Part shown: one piece after another, positions 24,243-34,840 of the stretch
Layout of the letters: each line of letters starts with the position of its first letter
Numbering within the stretch: the stretch's first letter is position 1
Assembly (NCBI GenBank): GCA_038030265.1
Contig: CM075943.1
Coordinates: 41,354,001-41,418,000, forward strand
DNA from: Corythucha ciliata
Lineage: Eukaryota > Arthropoda > Insecta > Hemiptera > Tingidae
DNA length: 64,000 bases
Direction of reading: 5' to 3'
The notes under the pieces: generated by a model
The model's database searches: none
The model's input: only the letters and a program-made list of their open reading frames with translations
What the model was told of the DNA's origin: nothing
Program-made: the position numbers and the translations under genes

Positions 24243-24620
24243 CAGAAATATTTTTTATTTCTTAACAAAAGTTGTCATATTTGAAATCCCGTCATAACGA
24301 ATATTTTCCGCAACGTTAATATCCCTTGCATTCTCTGTCCTTTTCATGCCTCTAAATAGCTCATTTATGTTTATCCACCACTATTTTATTATTGGAGAGC
24401 TCTAGTAGAAAATAAGGCAAAGAAACACAACAAACCGCTCTCCGACAGATACATTACAGGTGAATTTTTTTCGGAAGGCTCATATTATGACTCAAACATG
24501 CTAGCTGGCGTGTTTGAAATTACCTAAAACTTCAAAAATCGCGTATTTATGAACTGTTGGATTACTTTTCGAACGGATCACGATTTATGCCCTATTTCAG
24601 CATAAAGAAACCTTAAAAAA
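24243..24620. repeat. Dispersed repeat E, copy 1
   Basis: Matches 54668-55035 over about 370 bases with many substitutions: CATGCCTCTAAATAGCTCAT, TATTTTATTATTGGAGAGCT and AACACAACAAACCGCTCTCC recur in order. Copy 2 is bounded by TIRs (AATGAGGAAGTTTCA), so this is probably an older, end-worn copy of the same TIR element. Confidence 0.7.
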
Positions 24621-24624
24621 TAGA

Positions 24625-25350
24625 TTCATTCGCTGGTATTGAGAAAATGCGTTAACACGCGGCAAAAGAAATAATTCGCGGCTAAAATTAAAGTATAATT
24701 CGCCGCTAAAATTGTGAAAATGTGCTCATACGCAGCTAGTATGGGGAAAAACGCTAATTCGTAGATCAATTTGAGAACACCCACGGTTAAAATCGAGCGA
24801 ACGCGGTAATTCGCGGCTAACATTGTGAAATAGCGGTAATTCGCAGCACAAATGGACAGAAAGCGCTATCTGCATGACTGAGAAGTGAAGAAAAACGTCA
24901 ATTTTTGGATCTATCATGTAGAAAAGGCGGATACATTTATGCCAAAATCCACTTACTCGCAGCTAAAACGTGAGGCAAATCCAGATTCCAGCCTAAAATT
25001 GAGATTAAGTTAATGAAAAGATTTCAGCTAAAATGAAGAAAAACGCTAATTCACAGATTTTAAGAAAATCCACTAATTCGGGGCTAAATTGAATTGCATA
25101 AAAGCAGTTATCCACTGTTAAAACTAGGGAATAATGGTTAATATTAAGAATTAACCGACAGCTAAAATGGGGTGACGGAGGGAGGCTAATCGCTGATCAA
25201 TTTGAGAAAATCTGCTGCTAAAATTGAGGAAACGCAGAACCTGATTCCAGACAAACGCTAATTCCAGGCTTAAATGGAGAAAAAGCGTTATGCCCTCCTA
25301 AAATTGAGACAAATTGCTAATTCGAGGATACATTTGTTTAAAAAACGGGG
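24625..25350 (+). repeat. Degenerate array, family A (plus orientation)
   Basis: About 22 diverged units with ATTCGCGGCTAAAATTG(A)GAAAA phrases. It reaches to within about 180 bases of the transporter exon at 25529, so it probably lies in the upstream intron of that gene. Confidence 0.75.
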
Positions 25351-25528
25351 GGGGGGGGCATGGAAACATGATGGAAAAAATAGCTGGAACATTTTTTCAT
25401 AAAAACTAAGGGACAAAAATATTGAAAATATATTTTTAAAATAGTGTGTTTTTAAAAACAAACTCGAGAGGCGAAAATCCCCAAAGTGCGCAGTAAACTA
25501 ATGACACGATATTTTTTTTTTTTTGTAG

Positions 25529-26887
25529 GCTACCTCGGCCCGCTTACCATTTCGGCGAGTATGTTCTGGTCCTCGCCACTCGTAACATGGTTATCATCGA
25601 ACGAGTCATCAATCCAACTGTCTGATACAGCCGCAAACATCATTGTGGCAATTTACGCAGTGCCATACATTTTGACTATTTATCCAGCGGGTTACGTGGC
25701 CACCCGGTAGGAGCCCCACCCCCTTCTTCACAACTACGAACGCTAACTGTTTGTTGTTTCTCACAAGGTTTGGACGTAAAATCGCCCTAGCATGTGCCTA
25801 CCCCATTGGAGTACTGTCGTTCATTCTCGCTCTAGTGGCCTTCGATTTTCTCGGACTCCTTGTCGCACGCCTTTTGCAGGGCGTCGTCATTGGAATACTG
25901 ACCACAGTCGGTCCCGAGTACGGCGCGGAAACAGCGCGCGACAACACCAGGGGATTCGCGATTTGCATGTTTTACACAGTGTTCGCCGTTGGAGGTCTGT
26001 TGACCGCCGTGACAGGGTCATTTCTGGCCTATACCACCTACACGGCGATTTGTCTAGCTTTGCCAGCGATCGGTTCGATTTGTATTCACTTCATGCCTGA
26101 GTCACCGCATTTTCTTTTGATGAATGGCGATAAAGCTGGAGCGGAAAAATCGTTGAAATGGTTGAGAAACACCAACGACGTGAGCGATGAAGTTGAAAGG
26201 ATTTTGAAGGCGATTGAAAAGGATGAGAGTGCAGGGTACAAAAGTCTTTTCACGTACCCCGAACACCGTCGTCCACTGATTGTCGGCATTATAATCACTC
26301 TAGGAAGTACCGTGATCGGGTACCCCGCGATACCCACCTACGCGTTCAATCTTTTCCCTTCAACAACTGACCTTAATTTTTCCTCAGATACTCTAGCAAT
26401 TCTCATCAACGTCTTCACTGTTCTCGGAGGAATTTCCGTCACATTTCTAGTCGACTCCTGGGGTCGGCGCCCACTCATTCTCCTCAGTGCCTCGTCCTGT
26501 TGCCTCTTCTCCCTCATGATCATCCTCTACCTGATGCTTCAGGAATTGACCTCCCCCGTCTCAGTAGAATTCTCCTTATTTCTACTAATAAGCGTCATCG
26601 GATTCACTTACTTTATCGCGTTCATACAGTCTCTTCAGGTCCTCACACAGGCCGAACTGTTCGCAACCACCGTTCGCACAGAGGCGGCCGTCGTCATTCA
26701 AATCGTCAACTCTACTTCGACACTAATTCAACTCGCTCTATACCCAATTATAAACAATTACCTGGGCGTTATAGTAAATTTCATTTTGTACTTAATTTAC
26801 TCCGTAGTGTTCCTGGGTTGTATGAAATTCCTTATGCCTGAAACTGCAAAACTATTTCTTGGAAAAATTGTGAAGATTAGTCAATAA
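25529..26887 (+). CDS. Sugar-porter MFS transporter (Tret1-like), last two exons
   Basis: A membrane carrier of the sugar porter family; insect relatives include facilitated trehalose transporters. Exons 25529-25706 and 25768-26887 (stop TAA 26885) join in phase. The acceptor at 25529 is preceded by a T-rich tract and TTTGTAG. Motifs in order: RFGRK in the loop between helices 2 and 3; the RLLQGVVIGIL helix; PEYGAETARDNTRG; PESPHFLL before the central loop; DSWGRRP between helices 8 and 9; a degenerate C-terminal PETA in place of PETKG. About ten or more hydrophobic helices are visible. The usual QQ-containing motif of helix 7 is not seen; that region reads STVIGYPAIPTYAF, so the substrate is uncertain. 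The first exon(s), with the start codon, are not found in the window sequence upstream. AATAAA poly(A) signals follow near 27023-27032. Confidence 0.85.
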
Positions 26888-27022
26888 TTTTGGATAGAAT
26901 CTCAGTAAAAACAAAACCTAACAAGCCCAGGGGACCAATTACTCGATCAATAGCCTATTTCCTTGGATAAACACATAGTTTTATTGTTAAAACTTATTTC
27001 AAGAACACCATAAAAGGATACT

Positions 27023-27033
27023 TAATAAAATAA
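27023..27033 (+). promoter_or_regulatory. Poly(A) signal(s) for the transporter
   Basis: AATAAA overlapped by further ATAAA, about 135 bases after the stop. It lies only a few bases from the stop codon of the convergent NCBP1 exon, so the two 3' ends are almost back to back or overlap. Confidence 0.45.
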
Positions 27034-27041
27034 AAACTTCA

Positions 27042-27504
27042 CTACGAATTGAGGGCTATAAATTGATGGAAAACATCAAGAATATGAAGGTCTAGATCGT
27101 GTGTGAACAAAAGTGACTCCAAAGTACTACTGTATTGCTGTAGTTGTTCGTGATGCTGCAAGAAATAGGAAGAGATGAGAGTGGTGAGGAGTAAGTTAAC
27201 ATTCACGCAAAATAACGGTAAGTACATACGGCTAGGAACACCTGTTGAAGCCTTCCCATGGTCCACCGGTACCAGTAGTTATCGAATTCTTTATTGTCGG
27301 TATCGCATCGAGCGAAATGCTCAGTCAAAATCATTATAAAACGCTGTAATTAACATTTTAACACCTCGCGATTAAAAAAAAAGAAGAAAACTCCCGTAAA
27401 TACCTGAATGATGATCAAAAACAAGTTTTTCTGGTCACTCTGAGCCGCCTCAAGACGCTCGACCATTTCCTCCGTCGGTTTGTCGTCATTGCGCCCGCCC
27501 ATGC
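27042..27504 (-). CDS. NCBP1: Nuclear cap-binding protein subunit 1 (NCBP1/CBP80), last three exons
   Basis: CBP80 is the large subunit of the nuclear cap-binding complex, which binds the m7G cap with CBP20 and acts in splicing, export and decay. Minus-strand exons: 27504-27404, 27343-27230 and 27155-27042 (stop). Phases fit and all borders are GT-AG. The peptide carries [51 protein letters not shown] and [15 protein letters not shown], which align block by block with the end of animal NCBP1 as I remember it. The exon limit at 27504 rests on the acceptor CTATCAG; the frame stays open a little further. No earlier exon of this gene (the MIF4G repeats) is visible on the minus strand up to 64000, although other genes lie in that interval. 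This is either a gene with very distant 5' exons or a detached 3' fragment. Confidence 0.85.
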
Positions 27505-27659
27505 CTGATAGGCTCCATCGTTGCATAGGCTCCACACGGCGCAAACATAGAGCTTGTGAACGGGCCTTAAGGAAACTTTATTTTCCTATTTCATCCCAAT
27601 TTCTCCTATTTTATTTAAAATCCCGAAATTTTGGCCCCAAGCTTTTCCTTTTCACAGGC

Positions 27660-27850
27660 CTTGATCCAACCACAGTAAAAGCTCCTACGGCCTAGTAAGG
27701 CACAACCACCGCACGGGTCCAACCACAGCGAAGCTCTAACCACAGTTGCAACGACAGTAAAACCCCAACCAAATCAAAGCTCCAAATCACAGTTGGGGGC
27801 TCCAATCACAGTACAGCATCGACCACAGTAAACTTTCCTTTTTTCTCTCT
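27660..27850 (+). repeat. Degenerate repeat, family F (AACCACAGTAAAGCTCC)
   Basis: About eight loose copies of a phrase near CTCCAACCACAGTAAAGC, each roughly 20-30 bases apart. A similar series occurs inside the hAT-type element at about 21640-21735. The remainder of 27505-27980 shows nothing codable. Confidence 0.55.
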
Positions 27851-27979
27851 TTTCTTGATTTCTGAAATCCGGGCCCGGGAATAATGGACCAAGTGCCCCC
27901 CTCCACTCACTCGATCTCATTCTCGATCTCGTTGGGGCCCGGGCCCAGGGTGACATTGGTCCCCCTCATAGGGAAGGCG

Positions 27980-28880
27980 GAGGGAATTAGTGATTTTTCC
28001 ACTTTTAGACGTGAATTATAGTTTTTCGTAATTTTATTCTTTATTTTATTTTATTCGCGAATTAGTATTTTCTAAATTGAAGCTTTGAGATGTAAATGGG
28101 CACTTTTTCCCCATTTTAGCCGCTAATTAGCGCTTCGTCTCATTTTTAGCTAAGAAATTGCCCCCCCCCCCCCGAAAACCGTGATGATTTTCAAATTTAG
28201 CTATGAAGGAGCGCTATTCCTTAACTTTATCCACGAATCAGCATTTTCCTCCATTTTAGCTGCGAATTTGCGTTTTTAACCATTTTAGACGTGAACGAGC
28301 GATTTTTTTCACTATTATAGCCATGCACGAATTATCAGTTTTTCACCAGTCAGTTATTTGACGGAAATTCCGAAATAGAATGCAAAAAAGACAGTTTTAC
28401 AGCAGGGATGTTAGATTTTGACGGTTCACGACCCTTTTAACTGTGCTACTTCAGTTTCGTGGGTCGAATTGACTATTTCCCGCGTCGATTTACCTCGCGT
28501 CATAATTGATGAATTACCGAGTTTCTGGAGACTCATCGCCGAATTATAAGCCTACAACTTGTCTTCCCACGTCAAGCTGCCCACCCAAAGACTGGCTGCG
28601 ACCCTGCCGTGAACTAAGTTTTAGATGTGAATTAGGTATTTTTCTCATTTTTAACTTGAGCTGAAGTGAATAAGCGCTTTTCCTCAATTGGCACTTTTCA
28701 CAAAAATTTTAGTCGACAATACGAGGTTTTCTCGATTCTAGCCACGAATTATCAATTTCTTTTGCTTCAGCCAAGACATAGCATTTTATCTCAGTAACGA
28801 AGTGGACGTTGAAACCGTGAATTTTCTCAAGTTTGGCTCTAAATTAGGATACCCAGTAAATTATCGCTATTCTCAAATTT
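27980..28880 (-). repeat. Degenerate arrays, family A (minus orientation), two blocks
   Basis: Blocks at about 27980-28340 and 28610-28880, separated by a stretch without clear units (28340-28610) that includes another GTCAAGCTGCCCACCC repeat (28578). It ends where the interrupted TIR element begins (about 28905). Confidence 0.65.
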
Positions 28881-29282
28881 AGCCGTGGATTAAAGAGCTG
28901 TTCAAGAAGGGGCAAGACATGATAACAGCCATGATGCGGAGGGTTGGGAGGGGTCACAACCCCTTAAGTACGTCACGAGTCACACACCGGCCGTTTAAGG
29001 TAACAAAAAAAAATTGACAAGTTTTTTGACCGATCCTGCCGGCGTTTTCGTTGTCAGCGACGTTTCGTCGAGGGATCCTCGACGTCCTCAGGTTTCTTTT
29101 TTTGGCTTTTGTTTGTAATGACATGTGGTTTTATATTTTTTCAATTTTGAAGGTTTTTAAGGTGTATCTGAGGTGATGATAGGTGTGTAAATTTATATAA
29201 ATAAATAAATAAACGGCAGGATCGGTCAAAAAAATTAAAAAACCAGAAATCACTCCTGCCTCCAAAATAAAAAATCATTAAA

Positions 29283-31816
29283 ATGAATGAGGTACGACCA
29301 CTGAACCTCTTTTCTCGCATTGAAGTTAATATCAATCGGGAAGCAAGAAAGTTATGCAACGAAATAATTGAACTTTCAAAAAAAGAAGCGAAGCAATATG
29401 ACGACATTCGGTTTCTACAAAACTGCAAAAAGAATGACGTTCGCCCCAAACACATAGTCAATTTTGAAAACTCGTTCCATGGTTTTAATATTGAAAATTG
29501 CCCTCACAACAAAAAAATTCAAAACCTTGCAAGAGAGACTTCACGAAAAATCGTTAACATTGAAATCAAGTGCCACTATTGGAAAAAATCAAGATTAAGA
29601 AAATCAATTCAAGAGAAAACTAACCAACTCCATCAAATTGCACCTTCTCACTCTCTTCTAAAAGAATTTGAAACCTTTTTGAAATCGACGATATCGAAAA
29701 ATCAAGAAAATAATAAGAATAGGCATGAAATTAAACTCGCAAGATTGACAAAGAGAAACAAAGTAACCCCAGAGAATGGCCAAACAAATAGCACTTCCGA
29801 TGATATTCAAAAGAAATGGATCATTAATTTATCAAAAGCAAACATACCACAGTACGCATCTGAAATTCTCAAATTAGGACCAAAATTCTGCATTCCTCCG
29901 CAAGAAAAAGAAATAAATACTATCAACCTTCTCAAAGAGTCCGAAAACATTGTTACAACCTTGGAAACAAACAGTGAAACCAAAGACCTACTGAGAAGCA
30001 GAATAACCAACGTCCTTTTGAACTTTCAAAATCATCGAAAAAGCAAGAAAATGAGTAACGAAAACAGCGATTCTTCAATTTCAAAACAAGACATAATTGA
30101 CACATCAAAATTCCTCAAAGAAAATTCAGAATTACTGGTCTTATCTGCAGATAAAGGAGCTGTAACGGTCATTATGGACAAATCAGACTACGATTCTAAC
30201 ATAAAAGATATGCTAAACGACACAAACACGTACAGACTCTCAAAATCAGATCCTACTTCCACATACATGAGAAAAAATAACATAATAGCCAAGAAATTGT
30301 TTGAAGAAAAATTCATTGACTCTGCAACCAAGCACAAATTGACCATCTACAATGCACTTCCGCCAAAACTCTACGGACTTCCAAAAATTCATAAAGCAAA
30401 TCCAAAGATATTACGACCAATTGTTTCATGCATCCAGGCACCTAGCTATGAATTAAGCCGACATTTAATCAAATACTTGAAATTGATTAAAGAAACGGGA
30501 CGATTCAACGTGAAAAATTCCTTCGAAGTGAAGAACGAAATTGAATCTTTGAAGCTTGACTCGAAATTCAAATTAATATCTTTAGACGCTGTGTCATTAT
30601 TCACGACAATTCCCCTAAATTTTGCTTTCAAATCATCACGAAACAATGGACGAAAATCAAAAATAATACAGCGAACCTAGAACAAAAGACTTTCGAAGAA
30701 ACTCTGTCCTTTTGCCTGAACTCCGGATATTGTGCATATCAAGGACAATTCTACAAACAAATTTGCGGACTAGCAATGGGTAATCCATTAAGCCCGATCA
30801 TCGCAGACATCGTCCTAGACGAACTATTCTGACAAATAGAAAACAAATTCAAAGGAAAAATCAAAATTTTATTCAAATACGTCGACGACTCACTAATCGC
30901 CATTGAAGAAACATCAGTACAAGACCTTCTCTACCTATGCAACCACTTCTGCGAACCGTCGATGAAATTTACAATGGAAACAGAAAAAGATCAAAAAATT
31001 CCATTTCTTGACCTTGAAATAATCAGAGACAACGATGGACAACTATACACCAGACACTACACCAAACCAACATTTTCAGGTAGACTATTAAACTTCAAAT
31101 CAAATAGCTCACACACGCACAAAATCAATGTCATCAAGAACACAGTCAAGCGATATTTACAATTAACGCACCCAAATTATCACAAATAAAAAATTAAAGA
31201 AATACAAGAAGTACTACTGGCAAACAACTACCCGATTAAACTCATAAAAAAAGAAATACATGCATTTCTACACCGTTCAAACAATCAACTTCAGGTCACA
31301 CCAGCTATTCAAAATTTCGATGACCAATCAAACACAAAATACGCAACAATCACACATACTGGTCCTTTAACCATTAAATTACAAAAAATCTTCAAACAAT
31401 TCAACAACTTGAAGATTTCTTACAAACCTTACAACACTAACAAAAAATTTTTTTCTAAACTAAAAGACAAAACGAATACGCTCCAAAAATCGGGAGTTGT
31501 GTATAAGGTAGACTGTCTAAATTGTAACCAAGCATATATTGGTGAAACAAAACAATACTTAAAAGAAAGACTAAAACAACATGACCGCAGCTTAACAGAT
31601 AATACACCGCTCACAGCACTATCTCAACACGCCAAAGAACTTTCACATAAACTAGATCTAAACAACCCAAAAATTTTACACCAAGAAATCAACACACACA
31701 ACAGAAAATTTCTAGAAATGGTAGAAATTAAAAAACACAACACGATGAACTACAAAAGAGACTTAGACAACTTATCCAAGATTTACACACCTATCATCAC
31801 CTCAGATACACCTTAA
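29283..31816 (+). pseudogene. Penelope-like reverse transcriptase with GIY-YIG endonuclease, disrupted
   Basis: The encoded protein copies the element's RNA (reverse transcriptase) and nicks DNA (GIY-YIG domain). The start ATG is at 29283. The first frame runs to 30680 and includes fingers-region motifs (SADKGAVTVIMDKSDYD; LYGLPKIHK) and motif A (KLISLDAVSLFTTIP). A one-base loss in an A run near 30630 shifts the frame. The second frame has motif B (GLAMGNPLSPIIADI) and motif C YVDD (30878-30889). An in-frame TGA at 30829-30831, where a tryptophan is usual, and a TAA at 31187-31189 break it further. The C-terminus (from 31409) holds GIY-YIG elements: GVVY (31493-31504), AYIG (31532-31543) and a KERLKQH helix. 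Both catalytic cores are recognisable but the copy cannot make a full protein. Confidence 0.9.
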
Positions 31817-31879
31817 AAACCTTCAAAATTGAAAAAATATAAAACCACATGTCATTACAAACAAAAGCCAAAAAAAGAA

Positions 31880-31920
31880 GCCTGAGGACGTCGAGGATCC
31901 CTCGACGAAACGTCGCTGAC
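31880..31920 (+). ncRNA. Candidate hammerhead-ribozyme core in the Penelope-like terminus
   Basis: CTGAGGA (31882-31888), then a GTCGAGG/CCTCGAC hairpin with an ATC loop, then GAAACGTC (31907-31914). This is the order of a hammerhead core (CUGANGA, stem II, GAAA, minimal stem III, GUC). Stem I could start with AGC/GCT pairs. Penelope-like elements are known to carry minimal hammerheads. One unpaired C between CTGAGGA and stem II is unusual, so activity is uncertain. An inverted copy lies at about 29058-29098. Confidence 0.5.
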
Positions 31921-32151
31921 AACGAAAACGCCGGCAGGATCGGTCAAAAAAATTAAAAAACCAGAAATCACTCCTGCCTCCAAAATAAAAAATCAATAAA
32001 AATTGACAAGTTTTATTATTTCGCTATAATGCTATATATAAATCGAAATCAATCATTTACGCACTAATATTCTATTCCTGGTCATATTTAGTCAGTTTCT
32101 TCCGAAAAAAAATGATTCTAGCGATTTTTATTTTTTTATGTTACTTCCTCA

Positions 32152-32297
32152 TTTTAGCCCCTAAGTGGTCGCCAAAATTCAGGAATTGGTGTTTTCTAAA
32201 TTCTAGCTGCGAATGATCGTTATTACTCAATTTTGGGTGTGAAGAAGCGCTTTTTTTCAATTTTAGCCGCGAATTAACGATTTTTCTTCACTTTGGG
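32152..32297 (-). repeat. Degenerate array, family A (short block)
   Basis: About four diverged family A units between the TIR element end (32152) and the MITE at 32298. Confidence 0.6.
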
Positions 32298-32494
32298 CGC
32301 AAGCGGGATCCAAGGACGCCGAATAAGAAATAACATTATCCCGCCATAGCAACCACATCACGTGGCATTTTCACATGAGTTCGTACTAAGGCCCCAGGGC
32401 CTTTAGTTAGAGTTGTCGCGAAAAACTCACGTGAGGTGGTTGCTATGGCGAGATAGTATTATTTCTGATGTAGCGTCCTTGGATACCGCTTGCG
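32298..32494. mobile_element. MITE with TIRs of about 65 bases
   Basis: The left TIR starts CGCAAGCGGGATCCAAGGAC and runs through CCATAGCAACCAC. The right TIR is the reverse of the same text with a few mismatches and ends ACCGCTTGCG at 32494. The centre holds a GGCCCCAGGGCC palindrome. Non-coding, 197 bases, adjoining the outer edge of the left palindrome arm by about 30 bases. Confidence 0.75.
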
Positions 32495-32659
32495 GGATTT
32501 TTTCCCAACAACTCTAACTAGGGCCCCAGGACTGAGTAGCCCTGGTGGCTGAAGGTCCGAGGTCGAAACGAAGACCGGACCGCACCTTGGGTGCAATCTT
32601 CGTGAAGTTTGGTGGGTGCTTAGCCCCCTACGTCCAACTGTTCTAATTGAAAACGGGGA

Positions 32660-32790
32660 TTTGAAAATTCGGGTCCGGGACTTGCAATTGAAGGTGGAAG
32701 GTAGACGTTATTGAGATGGATGGGAAGAAGTGTAACGTGGAGCTTCATGGAATTCCAGAAAAGGAATAGACGATTTCCGTGGAAAAAGCG
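32660..32790 (+). pseudogene. LINE ORF1-like fragment, left arm edge
   Basis: One frame reads VIEMDGKKCNVELHGIPEKE and ends in a stop; just before it, in another frame, comes DLKIRVRDLQLKVEG. A coiled coil followed by NNVELHGIPE-type text is characteristic of ORF1 proteins of LINE elements. Frameshifts and stops are present. The mirror copy is at about 47510-47640 on the minus strand, and more of the ORF1 is seen beyond the right arm (47874-48086). Confidence 0.55.
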
Positions 32791-32983
32791 AAGGTTTAGA
32801 ACTGCAGGTTATGGGTTTATTTCTAGTTGCCTGGAGCCTCTTTAACCGTATTTTCTTTTTTATATTACTAGCATTACTACGAGTATATTTCGGTTTCAAA
32901 TTCTACATGATTTTTGAGTTTTTCGTTTATTTCGAGTCTGCAATTACTCTTCCTTCGCGTGCTTCTCATCTGAAGTAAGAAAA

Positions 32984-33258
32984 ATGCGATACTATTGCTG
33001 CTTCAGTGACTGTAAGAGTTCTTCCATTCCGGGTCGACCTGGTTTTGACCCAGCTACTAAATTTATCCCTTTCCCTCAACCTTACCGGCACTTGACTGAA
33101 AACGTCCCAAATTGAGGAAAAAGGAAGAGAAAGTACATGTGAAGGAGTGTGATAAATGCGCAACTATGATGGGACTTCATGTTAAGGTGCACCCGGAACG
33201 ACGAGTTTTCATCGATACGTTTCGTGAGACGGAGGCTGAAGAATATAATCAGAAATGA
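32984..33258 (+). pseudogene. THAP-like zinc-finger frame, left arm (broken)
   Basis: Starts MRYYCCFSDCKSSS and later has FIPFPQP, resembling the start of a THAP finger (C-x-x-C then F-x-x-FP). A stop in the middle is followed in another frame by KVHVKECDKCATMMGL and a coherent tail to a TGA (33256-33258). The mirror copy is at about 47045-47319 on the minus strand. THAP fingers occur in P-like transposases and in domesticated genes. Recognition is weak. Confidence 0.35.
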
Positions 33259-33399
33259 ATAACTGCAAATGTGGTTTTAGTTTGACGGGAATGAGAGAAA
33301 AATAAATTCACTTTACACAGCACAAGACAAGAGTAACCCATAACCTGGCCTAAGCGGGTTGCAAAACTGTTGAAGTAGGTCTGGAGAGCGCATGAGTAG

Positions 33400-34075
33400 A
33401 AATCGTATATTGGAAAATTGCGCTGCTGTGGTTAGAGAACCCTTAAAACACAGGAACGGTAACACGGATTTCAGCGCTATATTTTGTCTCTCAGTCGTTA
33501 GGGTAAACACAATAGGTTTGTTCGTTTGTCGTCCGGAGCTGATATGGACTGCACGAACATTCCGAAAAGCGTTCTTTTGTAATCCCGAACTACACTGAAA
33601 GCGTTCGTTTGTCAAATCTCGGACTGTTCAGAGCAGCACTATCTACACTGAAAAATTAGGAGGAGCTTGCTGCTCGAAATGTTATAACCTGCTCAATATT
33701 AACCTTTCGTCAATCATTTCCTTCTGAGAAGCGGAAATAAATCGTAAAGGGAACGTTTTTGTTACCGTAAGGTTAGCCATTTGCACGAAAAGCGTTCGTT
33801 TGCTTTAAAGAAATGACGTTAAATCCCGGACTGCTGCGCAACGACTACACTGAACAACAAACGAAGAAACCTAATACCATGTATGAAAAAATTGTCATCG
33901 TAACAACAAACAAACGTGGAATGTGGTCGAAATAAATAAAAATGTCCCACTTATCAATGAGACCAGGTGATAATTATAATAGTTTTTTTTGGAGGGGGGT
34001 AGGGGCTTGGGACAAAATATGGCGCCGATTTGCGTGTTTCCGTACTCGTGTTTTATAGTGTCTTACTGTGGTCTG
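33400..34075 (-). repeat. Dispersed repeat D, palindrome left-arm copy
   Basis: Full-length-looking form of repeat D, with the mirror copy at 46240-46900. Internal phrases such as GAACGCTTTTCGTGCAAA and a CAGTGTAGT(T/C)CGGGA-like string occur more than once inside it. Parts recur at 3055-3315 and 51350-51490. Open frames here are not conserved proteins. Confidence 0.6.
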
Positions 34076-34329
34076 CAGGGTGGCGGAGTCTGTGTATACA
34101 AAGGTGACGCTGTGTTCGGCGTACAGATTATAGTAGACGTAATCTTCTTGAGGGGGGAGGTTAAACCCCTTAAACCCACCCTGCTAATCCGTCACTGATT
34201 GGTGCAGAAATTAGGCGAGAAATCGTTTTCCGAATAGTAGACGAGGGATGATTGGAGGGGGTCGAGGAATCACCATTGCAGCTCCCCCCCCCCTACTGAG
34301 GGGTATGACTCAAGTTCATATTCCCTCAA

Positions 34330-34580
34330 TTGACTAAAGTAACGAATTCATGCCCTGAAAGTATCGAACTGACAATTCACACCGAAGAAATGATCATACT
34401 ACCAGTTTACGCCGTACTAATGGCCAAACCGGATATCCACGCCCTCAAATTTGCAAAACCACCTCAGAGCGGCCTATAAATGGTTTAACTGAAGATTCGT
34501 GCATTGAAAAGGCGTATACAGATGATAACTGCCCTGAAAATGGCAAAATCAACCATTAGCGGTCCAAAAATGGGTGAAGG
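34330..34580 (-). repeat. Degenerate array, family B (left arm)
   Basis: About eight diverged B units, minus orientation; the mirror copy is at 45735-45965. Confidence 0.6.
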
Positions 34581-34840
34581 CTAAGCTGATTACAAGCGCG
34601 CTATAGTATATTGTGCATGCTATTTTTTTTCGCGGTGGAGCTCGATTCATAAAACACATTAGTTTGACAAGGAAAAGTGTTTTTTTTTTTTTTTTTTTTT
34701 TAAGAAATTAAGACTACTACCAGATGAAGGTCAGGACAGTCAGTATGAAGGTTACGGGAACTGGTGAGAATCTTATTGCCAGTAGAGGCACCGCTGCGCT
34801 CTACCTGTCAAACAAGAGCAACAACCTTTGCTCGGTCACT

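Larger units (their letters stand above)
29026..31997 (+). mobile_element. Penelope-like retroelement, decayed, with target duplication
   Basis: The TSD AAAAATTGACAAGTTTT occurs at 29009-29025 and 31998-32014. Structure: an inverted copy of the 3' terminus (29026-29192 is the reverse complement of about 31784-31948), a short ATAA run (29197-29212), a 64-base direct repeat (29214-29277 equals 31932-31995), then the coding region and the 3' terminus. Inverted plus direct terminal copies are typical of Penelope-like elements, which often integrate as partial tandem copies. The termini carry a hammerhead-like core (see separate entry). The related empty site at 12750-12790 supports the insertion model. 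Confidence 0.9.
28905..32152. mobile_element. TGAGGAAGT-family element, left-truncated, split by a Penelope-like element
   Basis: 28905-29025 and 32010-32152 together correspond to 12672-12899 of the intact copy: GGGGCAAGACATGATAACAG, GACCGGCCGTTTAAGGTAAC-like text, CAATCATTTACGCACTAATA and the right TIR TTACTTCCTCA. The left TIR part is missing. The Penelope-like element sits in the middle with a 17-bp duplication. Confidence 0.7.

Noticed and set aside
24625..25350. Repeats of about 30 bases with spacers, superficially like a CRISPR array
   Set aside because: The repeated part is degenerate from unit to unit, spacers are not of constant length, the DNA is eukaryotic, and there are no cas genes.
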